Program-made: the position numbers and the translations under genes
In this document: piece after piece, positions 1 through 5,568 of the stretch
How the letters are laid out: the number at the start of each line of letters is the position of its first letter
Numbering within the stretch: position 1 is the first letter of the stretch
Notes under the pieces: generated by a model
What the model was told of the DNA's origin: nothing
The model's database searches: none
The model's input: only the letters and a program-made list of their open reading frames with translations
NCBI GenBank assembly: GCA_003563255.1
Contig: PWSL01000128.1
Coordinates: 1 to 8,514 of the forward strand
DNA length: 8,514 bases
DNA from: Desulfonatronospira sp.
Lineage (GTDB): Bacteria > Desulfobacterota > Desulfovibrionia > Desulfovibrionales > Desulfonatronovibrionaceae
Reading direction: 5' to 3'

Positions 1-11
1 CAATCTGCCTG

Positions 12-107
12 CCCGGTGAAATAGACGAAGTCTCAGCGCAGTTTATCCCGTGAAACAGTCCCTTGGGACTCCCCAAAGGGGGTTTCACTGGGACGGATTT
101 CACTGGG
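12..107. repeat. Nested multibranched inverted-repeat element (possible structured RNA or palindromic repeat)
   Basis: An outer stem pairs 12-22 (CCCGGTGAAAT) with 97-107 (ATTTCACTGGG): 11 pairs, one of them G-U. Inside it lies a small hairpin at 23-33 (AGAC-GAA-GTCT). A second closing stem pairs 47-56 (CCCGTGAAAC) with 82-92 (GTTTCACTGGG, one bulged T). That inner stem encloses two adjacent hairpins, 57-70 (AGTCC-CTTG-GGACT) and 71-81 (CCCC-AAA-GGGG). Almost every base from 47 to 92 is paired, giving a three-way junction inside a larger junction. No gene covers it. It could be a dispersed palindromic repeat, a transposon end or a structured RNA; the sequence alone does not decide, and the transcribed strand is unknown. 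Confidence 0.55.
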
Positions 108-134
108 TGTGATCTGTGGGCCAAAAACTCTTTT

Positions 135-230
135 CTAATCTGGGTTGCGGGCATAGCCCGCGTTGGGATTTCTACGCTTGTATTCGGCAATCTTTCGTGT
201 GATCTCAGAAATATCTGTCAGTACAGGCAT
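135..230 (-). CDS. Doubtful 31-residue ORF downstream of the ATPase gene
   Basis: The frame starts at an ATG (MPVLTDISEITRKIAEYKRR...) and ends at TAG, 52 bp after the ATPase stop. The peptide has a charged, probably helical middle and ends NPNAGYARNPD. I do not recognise the family. The frame is open further upstream to 347, overlapping the ATPase 3' end in another frame, so it could be the remnant of a longer gene. There is only a weak AGG before the ATG. The hairpin at 147-161 (GCGGGC-ATA-GCCCGC) lies inside the 3' part and encodes NAGYAR, which suggests the frame may simply be reading through a palindromic repeat. It is listed so that it is not lost; it is probably not a functional gene. 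Confidence 0.15.
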   Translation of the reverse strand: MPVLTDISEITRKIAEYKRRNPNAGYARNPD

Positions 231-282
231 TTGGATGCCTATGTCGATAGCCGGCAAAAGACCGCATGGCCGGTGTCTTGCT

Positions 283-1482
283 TCAATCAAACCAGGTTCG
301 GGGCGGGATTTGCAGGAAATCTCCCAGTCTGATACCGTCCGGGCCAACCAGGAGCACCTTTCGGGGGGCGAAGGCCCTGGTGAACGACTTCATCCCCGGC
401 AGGGTGGTTGATTCGCGGCCTTGCCGGTTACCGCTCTTTACTTCGATGGCGACGAGTTCCCCCCGCAGTTCAAGCACGAAGTCAACCTCCCGGTTCTGCT
501 CCCGCCAGTAGTACACTTTGATTCCGGCCGCCTCGCCGTCGTTAAGCAGGTGCGCCCCCACGGCGCTTTCTGTAAGACGACCGAGGAAAATGGGGTCGGC
601 CAGAGCCTGCTCATAATACAACTGGGCCTGGGCGGTAATCAATGCGGTATTAAGCACTTGCAGCTTAGGGCTTGAAGCGCGGCTGCGGATTTTCCCGCCG
701 GAAAATTTCTGCAATCCAGTAACCAAGCCGGCCATCCCCAACAGATCCAGGTAATGCGCCAAGGTGGTGGTGTTGCCAGCATCCTGCAACTGCCCCAACA
801 TTTTCTGGTAACTCAAAATTTGGCCGGAATAGGTGCAAGCCAGATAAAATAGGCGGCGCAGCAGGGCCGGTTTATCCACCCTGGTCATCAGCAGGATGTC
901 CCGGGCGATGGAGGTCTCAATCAGGGAGTCGTTTATATATGCGCGCCACCGGTTTGGTTCGGCCAGCAGGGGGGCCGCTCCGGGATAGCCGCCGTAATAC
1001 AGGAACTGTTCCAGCGACAAACCAAACGCGGCCTGCATTTCAGCAAAACCCCAGTGAGGCATAAAAATGGTCTCGAAGCGGCCGGCCATGCTTTCGCCAA
1101 GGCCCTTCTGCATGAGCAACGGGGAGGAACCGGACAACACAACTTTCAGAGGTAGGGCGGAAAAGCTGTCGGCATCCCACAGCCCTTTGACCGTCTCCGC
1201 CCACCGGGGCAGCTTCTGGATTTCGTCAAAAAAAAGGATGGCGCCGCCAGGGTCTTGCCGGGCAGCAGTACGGGCCGTCTCCCAATGTTGCATGAGCCAG
1301 CTTTCGCTCTGCATGGTCGGCAGGTCTGCCGAGGCATAGAAGACCGGGCACTCGGCCTCCGCGATATATTGCCTGATCAGGGTGGTTTTCCCGACCTGAC
1401 GCGGACCAGCCAGAATCTGGATAAAGCGGCGCGGTTCGGCCAGACGGCTCTGCAATACTTGAAACTGGGAACGTTTGTTCAT
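283..1482 (-). CDS. AAA_14 / DUF4143 family ATPase
   Basis: A 399-residue P-loop ATPase, full length for this family. The N-terminal ATPase domain has Walker A GPRQVGKTT (26-34), Walker B AILFFDE (81-87, D86 and E87), a sensor-1-like LSGSS (116-120) and SMAGR with a candidate arginine finger (R135). The C-terminal part is the DUF4143 region. Near residues 324-350 it carries REVDFVLELRGELVAIEVKSG-like sequence (D334, E347, K349), matching the D...ExK pattern of a PD-(D/E)XK nuclease fold. The family is widespread, with many copies per genome in some anaerobes; its biological role is poorly defined and no specific partner is known. The gene stands alone with its own promoter and SD (AGGAG at 1495-1499, 12 nt from the ATG, rather long). 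The ATG at 1482 gives the standard N-terminus just before the P loop. Family assignment is firm; function is not. Confidence 0.93.
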   Translation of the reverse strand: MNKRSQFQVLQSRLAEPRRFIQILAGPRQVGKTTLIRQYIAEAECPVFYASADLPTMQSESWLMQHWETARTAARQDPGGAILFFDEIQKLPRWAETVKGLWDADSFSALPLKVVLSGSSPLLMQKGLGESMAGRFETIFMPHWGFAEMQAAFGLSLEQFLYYGGYPGAAPLLAEPNRWRAYINDSLIETSIARDILLMTRVDKPALLRRLFYLACTYSGQILSYQKMLGQLQDAGNTTTLAHYLDLLGMAGLVTGLQKFSGGKIRSRASSPKLQVLNTALITAQAQLYYEQALADPIFLGRLTESAVGAHLLNDGEAAGIKVYYWREQNREVDFVLELRGELVAIEVKSGNRQGRESTTLPGMKSFTRAFAPRKVLLVGPDGIRLGDFLQIPPRTWFD

Positions 1483-1499
1483 TTTTTACTCAATCTCCT

Positions 1500-1535
1500 G
1501 AGATATTTTACTTAATGTTATGAGCAAAATATCTC
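1500..1535. promoter_or_regulatory. Perfect 10-bp inverted repeat bracketing the -10 box: candidate operator
   Basis: GAGATATTTT at 1500-1509 and AAAATATCTC at 1526-1535 are exact inverted copies separated by 16 bp. One arm lies in the -35/-10 spacer and the other at the predicted transcription start, so the -10 box is in the middle. This geometry suits a dimeric repressor. A second local repetition is TTTTACTCAAT (1484-1494) and TTTTACTTAAT (1506-1516), 22 bp apart on the same face of the helix. No regulator gene is visible nearby. The regulatory role is inferred from position only. Confidence 0.45.
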
Positions 1536-1543
1536 TGGGTCAA
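1515..1543 (-). promoter_or_regulatory. Sigma70-like promoter of the ATPase gene
   Basis: On the - strand, TTGACC (1538-1543) and TAACAT (1515-1520) are separated by exactly 17 bp and lie just upstream of the ATPase start. The -35 matches consensus in 5 of 6 positions and the -10 in 4 of 6. A start about 7 nt downstream would fall near 1508, leaving a leader of roughly 26 nt that contains the AGGAG ribosome binding site. Confidence 0.6.
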
Positions 1544-1576
1544 GTAAAAAAACAGGTAAAAAAAACCGAAAACAAG

Positions 1577-1732
1577 GTAACTTCTCAATAACTCCGGGCG
1601 ATCTTACACTAAGAAAAGACCTGGATTCCGGCTTTCGCCGGAATGACGAATGAAAACAGGTCGTTGCATTGTGATGTCATACCGGCGGAAGCCGGTATCC
1701 AGGAATACTGCCCGGAGTTATTGAGAAGTTAC
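1577..1732. mobile_element. 156-bp MITE-like element with 23-bp perfect terminal inverted repeats
   Basis: The first 23 bp (1577-1599, starting GTAACTTCTCAATAA) are repeated exactly in inverted orientation at 1710-1732. Inside, 1620-1647 and 1676-1703 form a second inverted repeat with 25 of 28 positions matching. Each of these arms is itself a hairpin: ATTCCGGC-TTTC-GCCGGAAT (1625-1644) and ATACCGGC-GGAA-GCCGGTAT (1679-1698). There is no coding capacity and no clear target-site duplication. The inner arms resemble the GGATTCCGGC...GCCGGAAT palindromes common in many bacterial genomes. The right end is only 13 bp from the stop codon of the coiled-coil gene, so the structure probably also protects or terminates that mRNA. 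It fills most of the gap between the two - strand genes. Confidence 0.75.
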
Positions 1733-1745
1733 AATTTCTGAGCGC

Positions 1746-3140
1746 CTAATCCCCGCTCAGCACCTCAATATCGGCCTTCTGGATAGTCTGACCGCGGTAT
1801 TTTACCAGCGGCTTGAATACCCTGGACACCACCTGCTCACCAGGCAAAAGCTCATGGGTCAAAACAAACTCCACTTTGGCCTCCATGTAATCCTTGTATT
1901 GCCTGCCTTCAAGGTCCACTATCTCGTAGCCTTTGTTCTTAAGAGCCTTGAAAGCCCTGGACAAAGATGCCTTTATATCCCTGGTGACTTCACTTTCTTC
2001 AGGAAGGTTTCTGGCCCGCTTGACCAGTTTGTAAATTTCATCAGCCAGGCTCAAGGCCAGGGTGTGATCTTGTTCCTGGAAAGTTTCCCCGTTTTGGTGC
2101 TGGACCTGCTGACCCGGTTCCGGCATTATCAAAGACAGGTTTTCCAGCAATTCAACCAGCTTTGAATCCTGCAATGACTGCTGGTCCTGCATCTCTTTTC
2201 GCAGTGCCCGGCTGGTTTCTTCCAGATTTTTCTGCATTTTTTTACGACCCCGCCTGGCAAAAAGTCCAGCAGCCAAGCCGGTGAAGCCAAGAAACATTGC
2301 CAGAGCTGCAGCACCTCCCATGTAAAGTGTGCGCTCTTCCAGTATTCCCTGCAGTTCTTTCAGTCCGGCATCAGTTTCCTGGAGACGGTCTGCAAGCCCC
2401 TGGTCCGTAAACTCAATCTCCCGGTGCAGCTCTGCAATGGTTTGTCTCAGTTCCTTTTCTACCTGTTGCACAAGGTTTTTCTGAGTATCCAGACTTTCTT
2501 CAAGTTCAGATAGTTCAGAATAAAGACCTTCAATTTCCAGTTCCATCTCGGCTTTAATCCGGGATTCAATTTCAGGTATGGTTTTTTCAAAATCGTCAAG
2601 GCTTTTCTGAAGTTCCCCAAGCTCTCCAATACGCTTCAGCTGCTCAGAATACTCAGCATCAATGCCCGACAGCTTCTGCGAAAGCGCCTGCAGCCTGGAA
2701 TTCAGTTCTTTTCTGGAACTGTCAATTCTTTGCACAGCCCCCTGCAACTGTCCCTTGACTTCCTGCATTTCTGAGATGGATCCGTCCATGTGCTCCATTC
2801 GAGCCTGCAAGTCTTTGATGGCGGTCTCATTCACCTCAAGCCCGTCCTGCACCTCCTGGACCTCTTCCCGGTGAATTTCCAGGTATTCCCTGAGCAGGGT
2901 ATGTTGCCGGCTGAACTGTTCTTCAAGTTCCGCAAGCCTTCGAGCCATGTCACGTTCCAGGGCATGCAGCTCATCTTCCATCTGCATGATCCGGGTGGTC
3001 TGCTGGTCAATAAGGGAATCCGGCGCGTCCTCCCTGGATTGTCCTGTACCTTCCTCCAGAGCAAACACCCCTACGGGATAAAACATAAGAAGGGTGTACA
3101 GCAGGACCTTGACAATTGCGACACAAATAAAATTCTTCAT
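1746..3140 (-). CDS. Membrane-anchored coiled-coil protein with signal peptide and GrpE-like C-terminal segment
   Basis: A 464-residue protein of no family I can name. Residues 1-27 look like a Sec signal peptide: K2 and K11, a hydrophobic stretch, then a VFA|LEE cleavage site. Residues about 45-270 are a long charged coiled coil with heptad-like Leu/Glu spacing and very few prolines. A single membrane helix follows at about 274-295 (MGGAAALAMFLGFTGLAAGL), with a positive-inside RRGRKK at 296-301. A further helical stretch follows, then a C-terminal domain (about 355-464) ending in PGEQVVSRVFKPLVKYRGQ-type beta sequence that resembles the beta domain of GrpE. Predicted topology: coiled coil in the periplasm, C-terminal domain in the cytoplasm, hence an envelope-spanning linker or sensor. 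The AAAAGG at 3151-3156, 10 nt from the ATG, supports the start. It is monocistronic, and its base composition looks more AT-rich than its neighbours. The gene is certain; its function is unknown. Confidence 0.85.
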   Translation of the reverse strand: MKNFICVAIVKVLLYTLLMFYPVGVFALEEGTGQSREDAPDSLIDQQTTRIMQMEDELHALERDMARRLAELEEQFSRQHTLLREYLEIHREEVQEVQDGLEVNETAIKDLQARMEHMDGSISEMQEVKGQLQGAVQRIDSSRKELNSRLQALSQKLSGIDAEYSEQLKRIGELGELQKSLDDFEKTIPEIESRIKAEMELEIEGLYSELSELEESLDTQKNLVQQVEKELRQTIAELHREIEFTDQGLADRLQETDAGLKELQGILEERTLYMGGAAALAMFLGFTGLAAGLFARRGRKKMQKNLEETSRALRKEMQDQQSLQDSKLVELLENLSLIMPEPGQQVQHQNGETFQEQDHTLALSLADEIYKLVKRARNLPEESEVTRDIKASLSRAFKALKNKGYEIVDLEGRQYKDYMEAKVEFVLTHELLPGEQVVSRVFKPLVKYRGQTIQKADIEVLSGD

Positions 3141-3250
3141 GGCTGCTTTACCTTTTGCTGAAATGTTATTTGCAGGGAATCATGCTTTAGTGAACTACTC
3201 TTGAAACCCTATCAGCTTAGCAAACAGTTTAGCCCTTTTCTATGGAAAGA

Positions 3251-3372
3251 TATCACTAGCGACACTTTATTTCAGCTGGAAGGGGACTGGCTCCGGGACC
3301 CATTTGAGCATCATTTTGTGCTTTAAATATTTCATTTTCTGGGACAAGTGGATCCCGGAAGAGCCAGTCCCC
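3251..3372. repeat. Half of a MITE-like element: left end plus REP-type hairpin
   Basis: TATCACTAGCGACACTTT (3251-3268) matches the left end of the complete element at 3480-3498 except for a missing CA. It is followed by a long stem: GGGGACTGGCTC (3282-3293) pairs perfectly with GAGCCAGTCCCC (3361-3372), extended by CCGGGA (3293-3298) against TCCCGG (3353-3358). The same GAGCCAGTCCCC core occurs again at 3592-3603. No matching right terminal repeat follows 3372, so this copy is truncated or decayed. Such GGGGACTGGCTC hairpins resemble dispersed REP-like elements. Confidence 0.6.
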
Positions 3373-3419
3373 GTGCCACATGCAAAGCGCTAAACAGATA
3401 CATTTTATTGTGCATGACC

Positions 3420-3440
3420 AGAGCATAAAGCTTTAGCTCT
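3420..3440. repeat. Short near-perfect palindrome
   Basis: AGAGC (3420-3424) pairs with GCTCT (3436-3440), and between them lies the palindrome TAAAGCTTTA with one unpaired A at 3425. It would form a short stem in DNA or RNA. It lies between the two MITE-like elements. No T-run follows on either strand, so it is not a clear terminator. Confidence 0.35.
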
Positions 3441-3481
3441 TCAAGTGCAAACGACTTTTTGGCAGCAATAAGCACTGTTAT

Positions 3482-3633
3482 CACTACAGCGACACTTTGT
3501 GTTAATGATTGCCTCGGCCACCGGGGACAGGCACTCCCGCACTAATTTTTCTGAAGGATGTTTGACGGCATTTTAAAATTAAGTGCGGGGAGAGCCAGTC
3601 CCCTTGGAGTTCAAATAAAGTGTCGCTGTAGTG
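3482..3633. mobile_element. 152-bp MITE-like element with 17-bp perfect terminal inverted repeats and a TTAT duplication
   Basis: CACTACAGCGACACTTT (3482-3498) is exactly inverted at 3617-3633. The element is flanked on both sides by TTAT (3478-3481 and 3634-3637), a plausible 4-bp target-site duplication. Inside, 3518-3543 and 3582-3607 form an imperfect long stem that contains GGGGACAGGCACTCCCGC on one arm and GCGGGGAGAGCCAGTCCCC on the other. There is no coding capacity. It shares its left end and its hairpin core with the half-element at 3251-3372, so both belong to one family, presumably moved by a transposase encoded elsewhere. It lies about 35 bp upstream of the typA -35 box. Confidence 0.75.
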
Positions 3634-3667
3634 TTATCATGCTCAAAGATAGCAGGTCAGAAAAAGA

Positions 3668-3696
3668 TTGCTATTTGCTGCTTAGAAATTTAATAT
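3668..3696 (+). promoter_or_regulatory. Sigma70-like promoter of typA
   Basis: TTGCTA (3668-3673) and TAATAT (3691-3696) are separated by 17 bp. Each matches consensus in 4 of 6 positions. A transcription start near 3703 would give a leader of about 27-39 nt, depending on which ATG is used. The region just downstream is AT-rich with a T-run, and no strong SD is visible. Confidence 0.5.
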
Positions 3697-3729
3697 TTCC
3701 GGCTGTTTTATCAATCTTTTTTTCAATGG

Positions 3730-5568
3730 ATGAACCAAGACATGAAAGTGATTCAGAAAAACGATTCTATCAGAAATATCGCCATAATAGCCCACGTGGA
3801 CCACGGCAAGACCACCCTGGTGGACGGGATGTTCAGGCAAAGCGGGGTGTTCAGACAGGGACTGGAGGTGGAGGAAAGGATAATGGATTCCATGGACCTG
3901 GAGCGGGAAAGAGGCATCACCATCTCGGCCAAAAACTGTTCGGTAGTGTGGCATGGGGTCAAGATAAACATCATCGACACTCCGGGCCACGCTGATTTCG
4001 GTGGAGAGGTGGAGCGCTCCCTGTCCATGGCTGACGGCGCAGTGCTTCTGGTGGACGCTTCGGAAGGACCTCTGCCCCAGACCAGGTTTGTTTTGAAAAA
4101 GACCCTGGAGGCCGGGCTGAAGATCATCGTGGCCATCAACAAGATCGATCGTAAAGACGCCCGGCCGGCCGAGGTCCTGGATGAAATCTACGATCTTTTC
4201 ATCGATCTTGACGCCGGGGAGGAACAGCTGGATTTTCCTGTAATCTACTGCATGGCCCTGGACGGCATAGCCAGAAAAGATCTTCATGAAGACTCGGACA
4301 ACCTGGATATCCTGTTTGATACCATCCTGGATTTTATCCCGCCTCCATCTTTTGAACCGGATAAGCCGTTTCAGATGCTGGTGTCCGACCTGGGGTACTC
4401 GGATTACGTGGGGAGGCTTGCCGTGGGCAGGGTGTTCAACGGCAGGGCCAGGCAGAGCGATCAACTGGTTCGCCTGGGACCGGAAGGCAGCCAGGACATG
4501 TTGCGGGTGACCAAACTGCAGACCTATGCCGGGCAGGAACTGGTGGAAATAAGCGAGATACAGGCCGGGGACATAGCCGTTATATCCGGCATTGAAGAGG
4601 TGCATATCGGAGATACCATATGCACCCGGGATAACCCCATGGCCATGAAGAGAATCACCGTGGACGAACCTACTGTGTCCATGAAATTTTCCATCAATAC
4701 CTCACCCATGGCCGGTAAAGAGGGCACATATGTCCAGTCCAGCAAGATCTGGGAGCGCCTGACAAAAGAGACTCTGAGCAACGTGGCCATCCAGGTGGAA
4801 AAGACACGGGACAAGGACAGCTTTGTGGTCAAGGGCAGGGGTGAGTTCCAGATGGCCATACTCATTGAGACCATGCGCAGGGAGGGATTCGAGTTGAGCG
4901 TGGGCCGGCCTCAGGTCATAATCAGGTACCAGGGGGATAAAAAGCTGGAGCCCATGGAGCACCTTTTCATAGACTGCGACGAGGCCTTCATGGGAGTGGT
5001 TACGGAAAAGCTGTCCCTGCGCAAGGGACGCATGACCAACATGGTCAATCACGATACCGGGCGGATACGAATAGAGTTTACCGTACCCTCCAGGGGGCTC
5101 ATCGGCTACCGGGATGAGTTCCTGACGGACACTAAGGGCACCGGCATAATGAATTCCTATTTTACCGGCTACCAGGAGTACCGGGGGGATTTCCCCAACA
5201 GGTTCATGGGGTCCCTGGTGGCGGACCGGCCGGGGAATGCAGTACCTTACGCCCTGTCCAATCTCAAGGCCAGGGGCAACCTGTTCATTACACCGGGTAC
5301 GCCGGTATACGAGGGTATGATAGTGGGGGAGCACAACCGCGAGCACGACCTGAATGTCAACGTGTGCAAGGAAAAAAAACTCTCCAACGTCCGGGCCGCC
5401 GGCAAAGACGATGCCATTGTCCTGCCCCCGGTACTGCCCATGACCCTGGAGCGGGCCCTGCATTTCATCCGCGAGGACGAACTGGTGGAAGTCACTCCCG
5501 TATCCATCCGCCTGCGAAAGACCATTCTATCAGCCTCACAGAGACACAGTGCCCGGCCAAAAGATTAA
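3730..5568 (+). CDS. typA: Translational GTPase TypA/BipA
   Basis: A 612-residue ribosome-binding GTPase, normal length for the family, implicated in ribosome assembly and stress or cold adaptation. The G domain shows G1 AHVDHGKTT (21-29), switch I ERERGITI (58-65), G3 DTPGH (83-87) and G4 NKID (127-130). The G5 loop reads CMALDG (164-169), where BipA usually has SAL. Then come the beta-barrel domain II (about 205-300), the EF-G III-like domain with NTSPMAGKEG, the EF-G V-like domain including SRGLIGYRDEF, and the BipA-specific C-terminal domain (ITPGTPVYEGMIVGEHNRE... to ELVEVTPVSIRLRK). The ATG at 3730 has only GG before it. The in-frame ATG at 3742 (MKVIQKN) is an equally possible start, with GGATG 9 nt upstream. 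An in-frame TAA at 3691 excludes a longer protein. Single-gene unit with its own promoter. Confidence 0.97.
   Translation: MNQDMKVIQKNDSIRNIAIIAHVDHGKTTLVDGMFRQSGVFRQGLEVEERIMDSMDLERERGITISAKNCSVVWHGVKINIIDTPGHADFGGEVERSLSMADGAVLLVDASEGPLPQTRFVLKKTLEAGLKIIVAINKIDRKDARPAEVLDEIYDLFIDLDAGEEQLDFPVIYCMALDGIARKDLHEDSDNLDILFDTILDFIPPPSFEPDKPFQMLVSDLGYSDYVGRLAVGRVFNGRARQSDQLVRLGPEGSQDMLRVTKLQTYAGQELVEISEIQAGDIAVISGIEEVHIGDTICTRDNPMAMKRITVDEPTVSMKFSINTSPMAGKEGTYVQSSKIWERLTKETLSNVAIQVEKTRDKDSFVVKGRGEFQMAILIETMRREGFELSVGRPQVIIRYQGDKKLEPMEHLFIDCDEAFMGVVTEKLSLRKGRMTNMVNHDTGRIRIEFTVPSRGLIGYRDEFLTDTKGTGIMNSYFTGYQEYRGDFPNRFMGSLVADRPGNAVPYALSNLKARGNLFITPGTPVYEGMIVGEHNREHDLNVNVCKEKKLSNVRAAGKDDAIVLPPVLPMTLERALHFIREDELVEVTPVSIRLRKTILSASQRHSARPKD

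Larger units (their letters stand above)
3141..3729. other. 589-bp repeat-rich intergenic region between divergent genes
   Basis: No convincing gene lies here. The region carries the upstream sequences of the coiled-coil gene (-) and typA (+). It is largely built of palindromic elements: a half-element at 3251-3372, a hairpin at 3420-3440, and a complete inverted-repeat element at 3482-3633. The typA promoter follows at 3668-3696. I found no good sigma70 promoter for the coiled-coil gene in 3141-3250. The remaining stretches (3141-3250 and 3373-3481) show nothing else I can name. Confidence 0.6.

Noticed and set aside
251..277. Possible rho-independent terminator after the ATPase gene
   Set aside because: Only about 5 pairs with a bulge, followed by four Ts on the - strand; too weak to call.
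1577..1732. CRISPR-like or tandem repeat array
   Set aside because: The repeats are inverted and nested with no regular spacers, so this is a palindromic element, not an array.
3558..3995. Open frame of 145 codons on the + strand starting inside the MITE-like element
   Set aside because: It overlaps the typA start in another frame, and its second half is an out-of-frame reading of the G domain.
3682..4605. Long open frame of 307 codons on the - strand
   Set aside because: It lies antisense to typA and its translation has no recognisable domain and shadow-like composition; typA explains the region fully.
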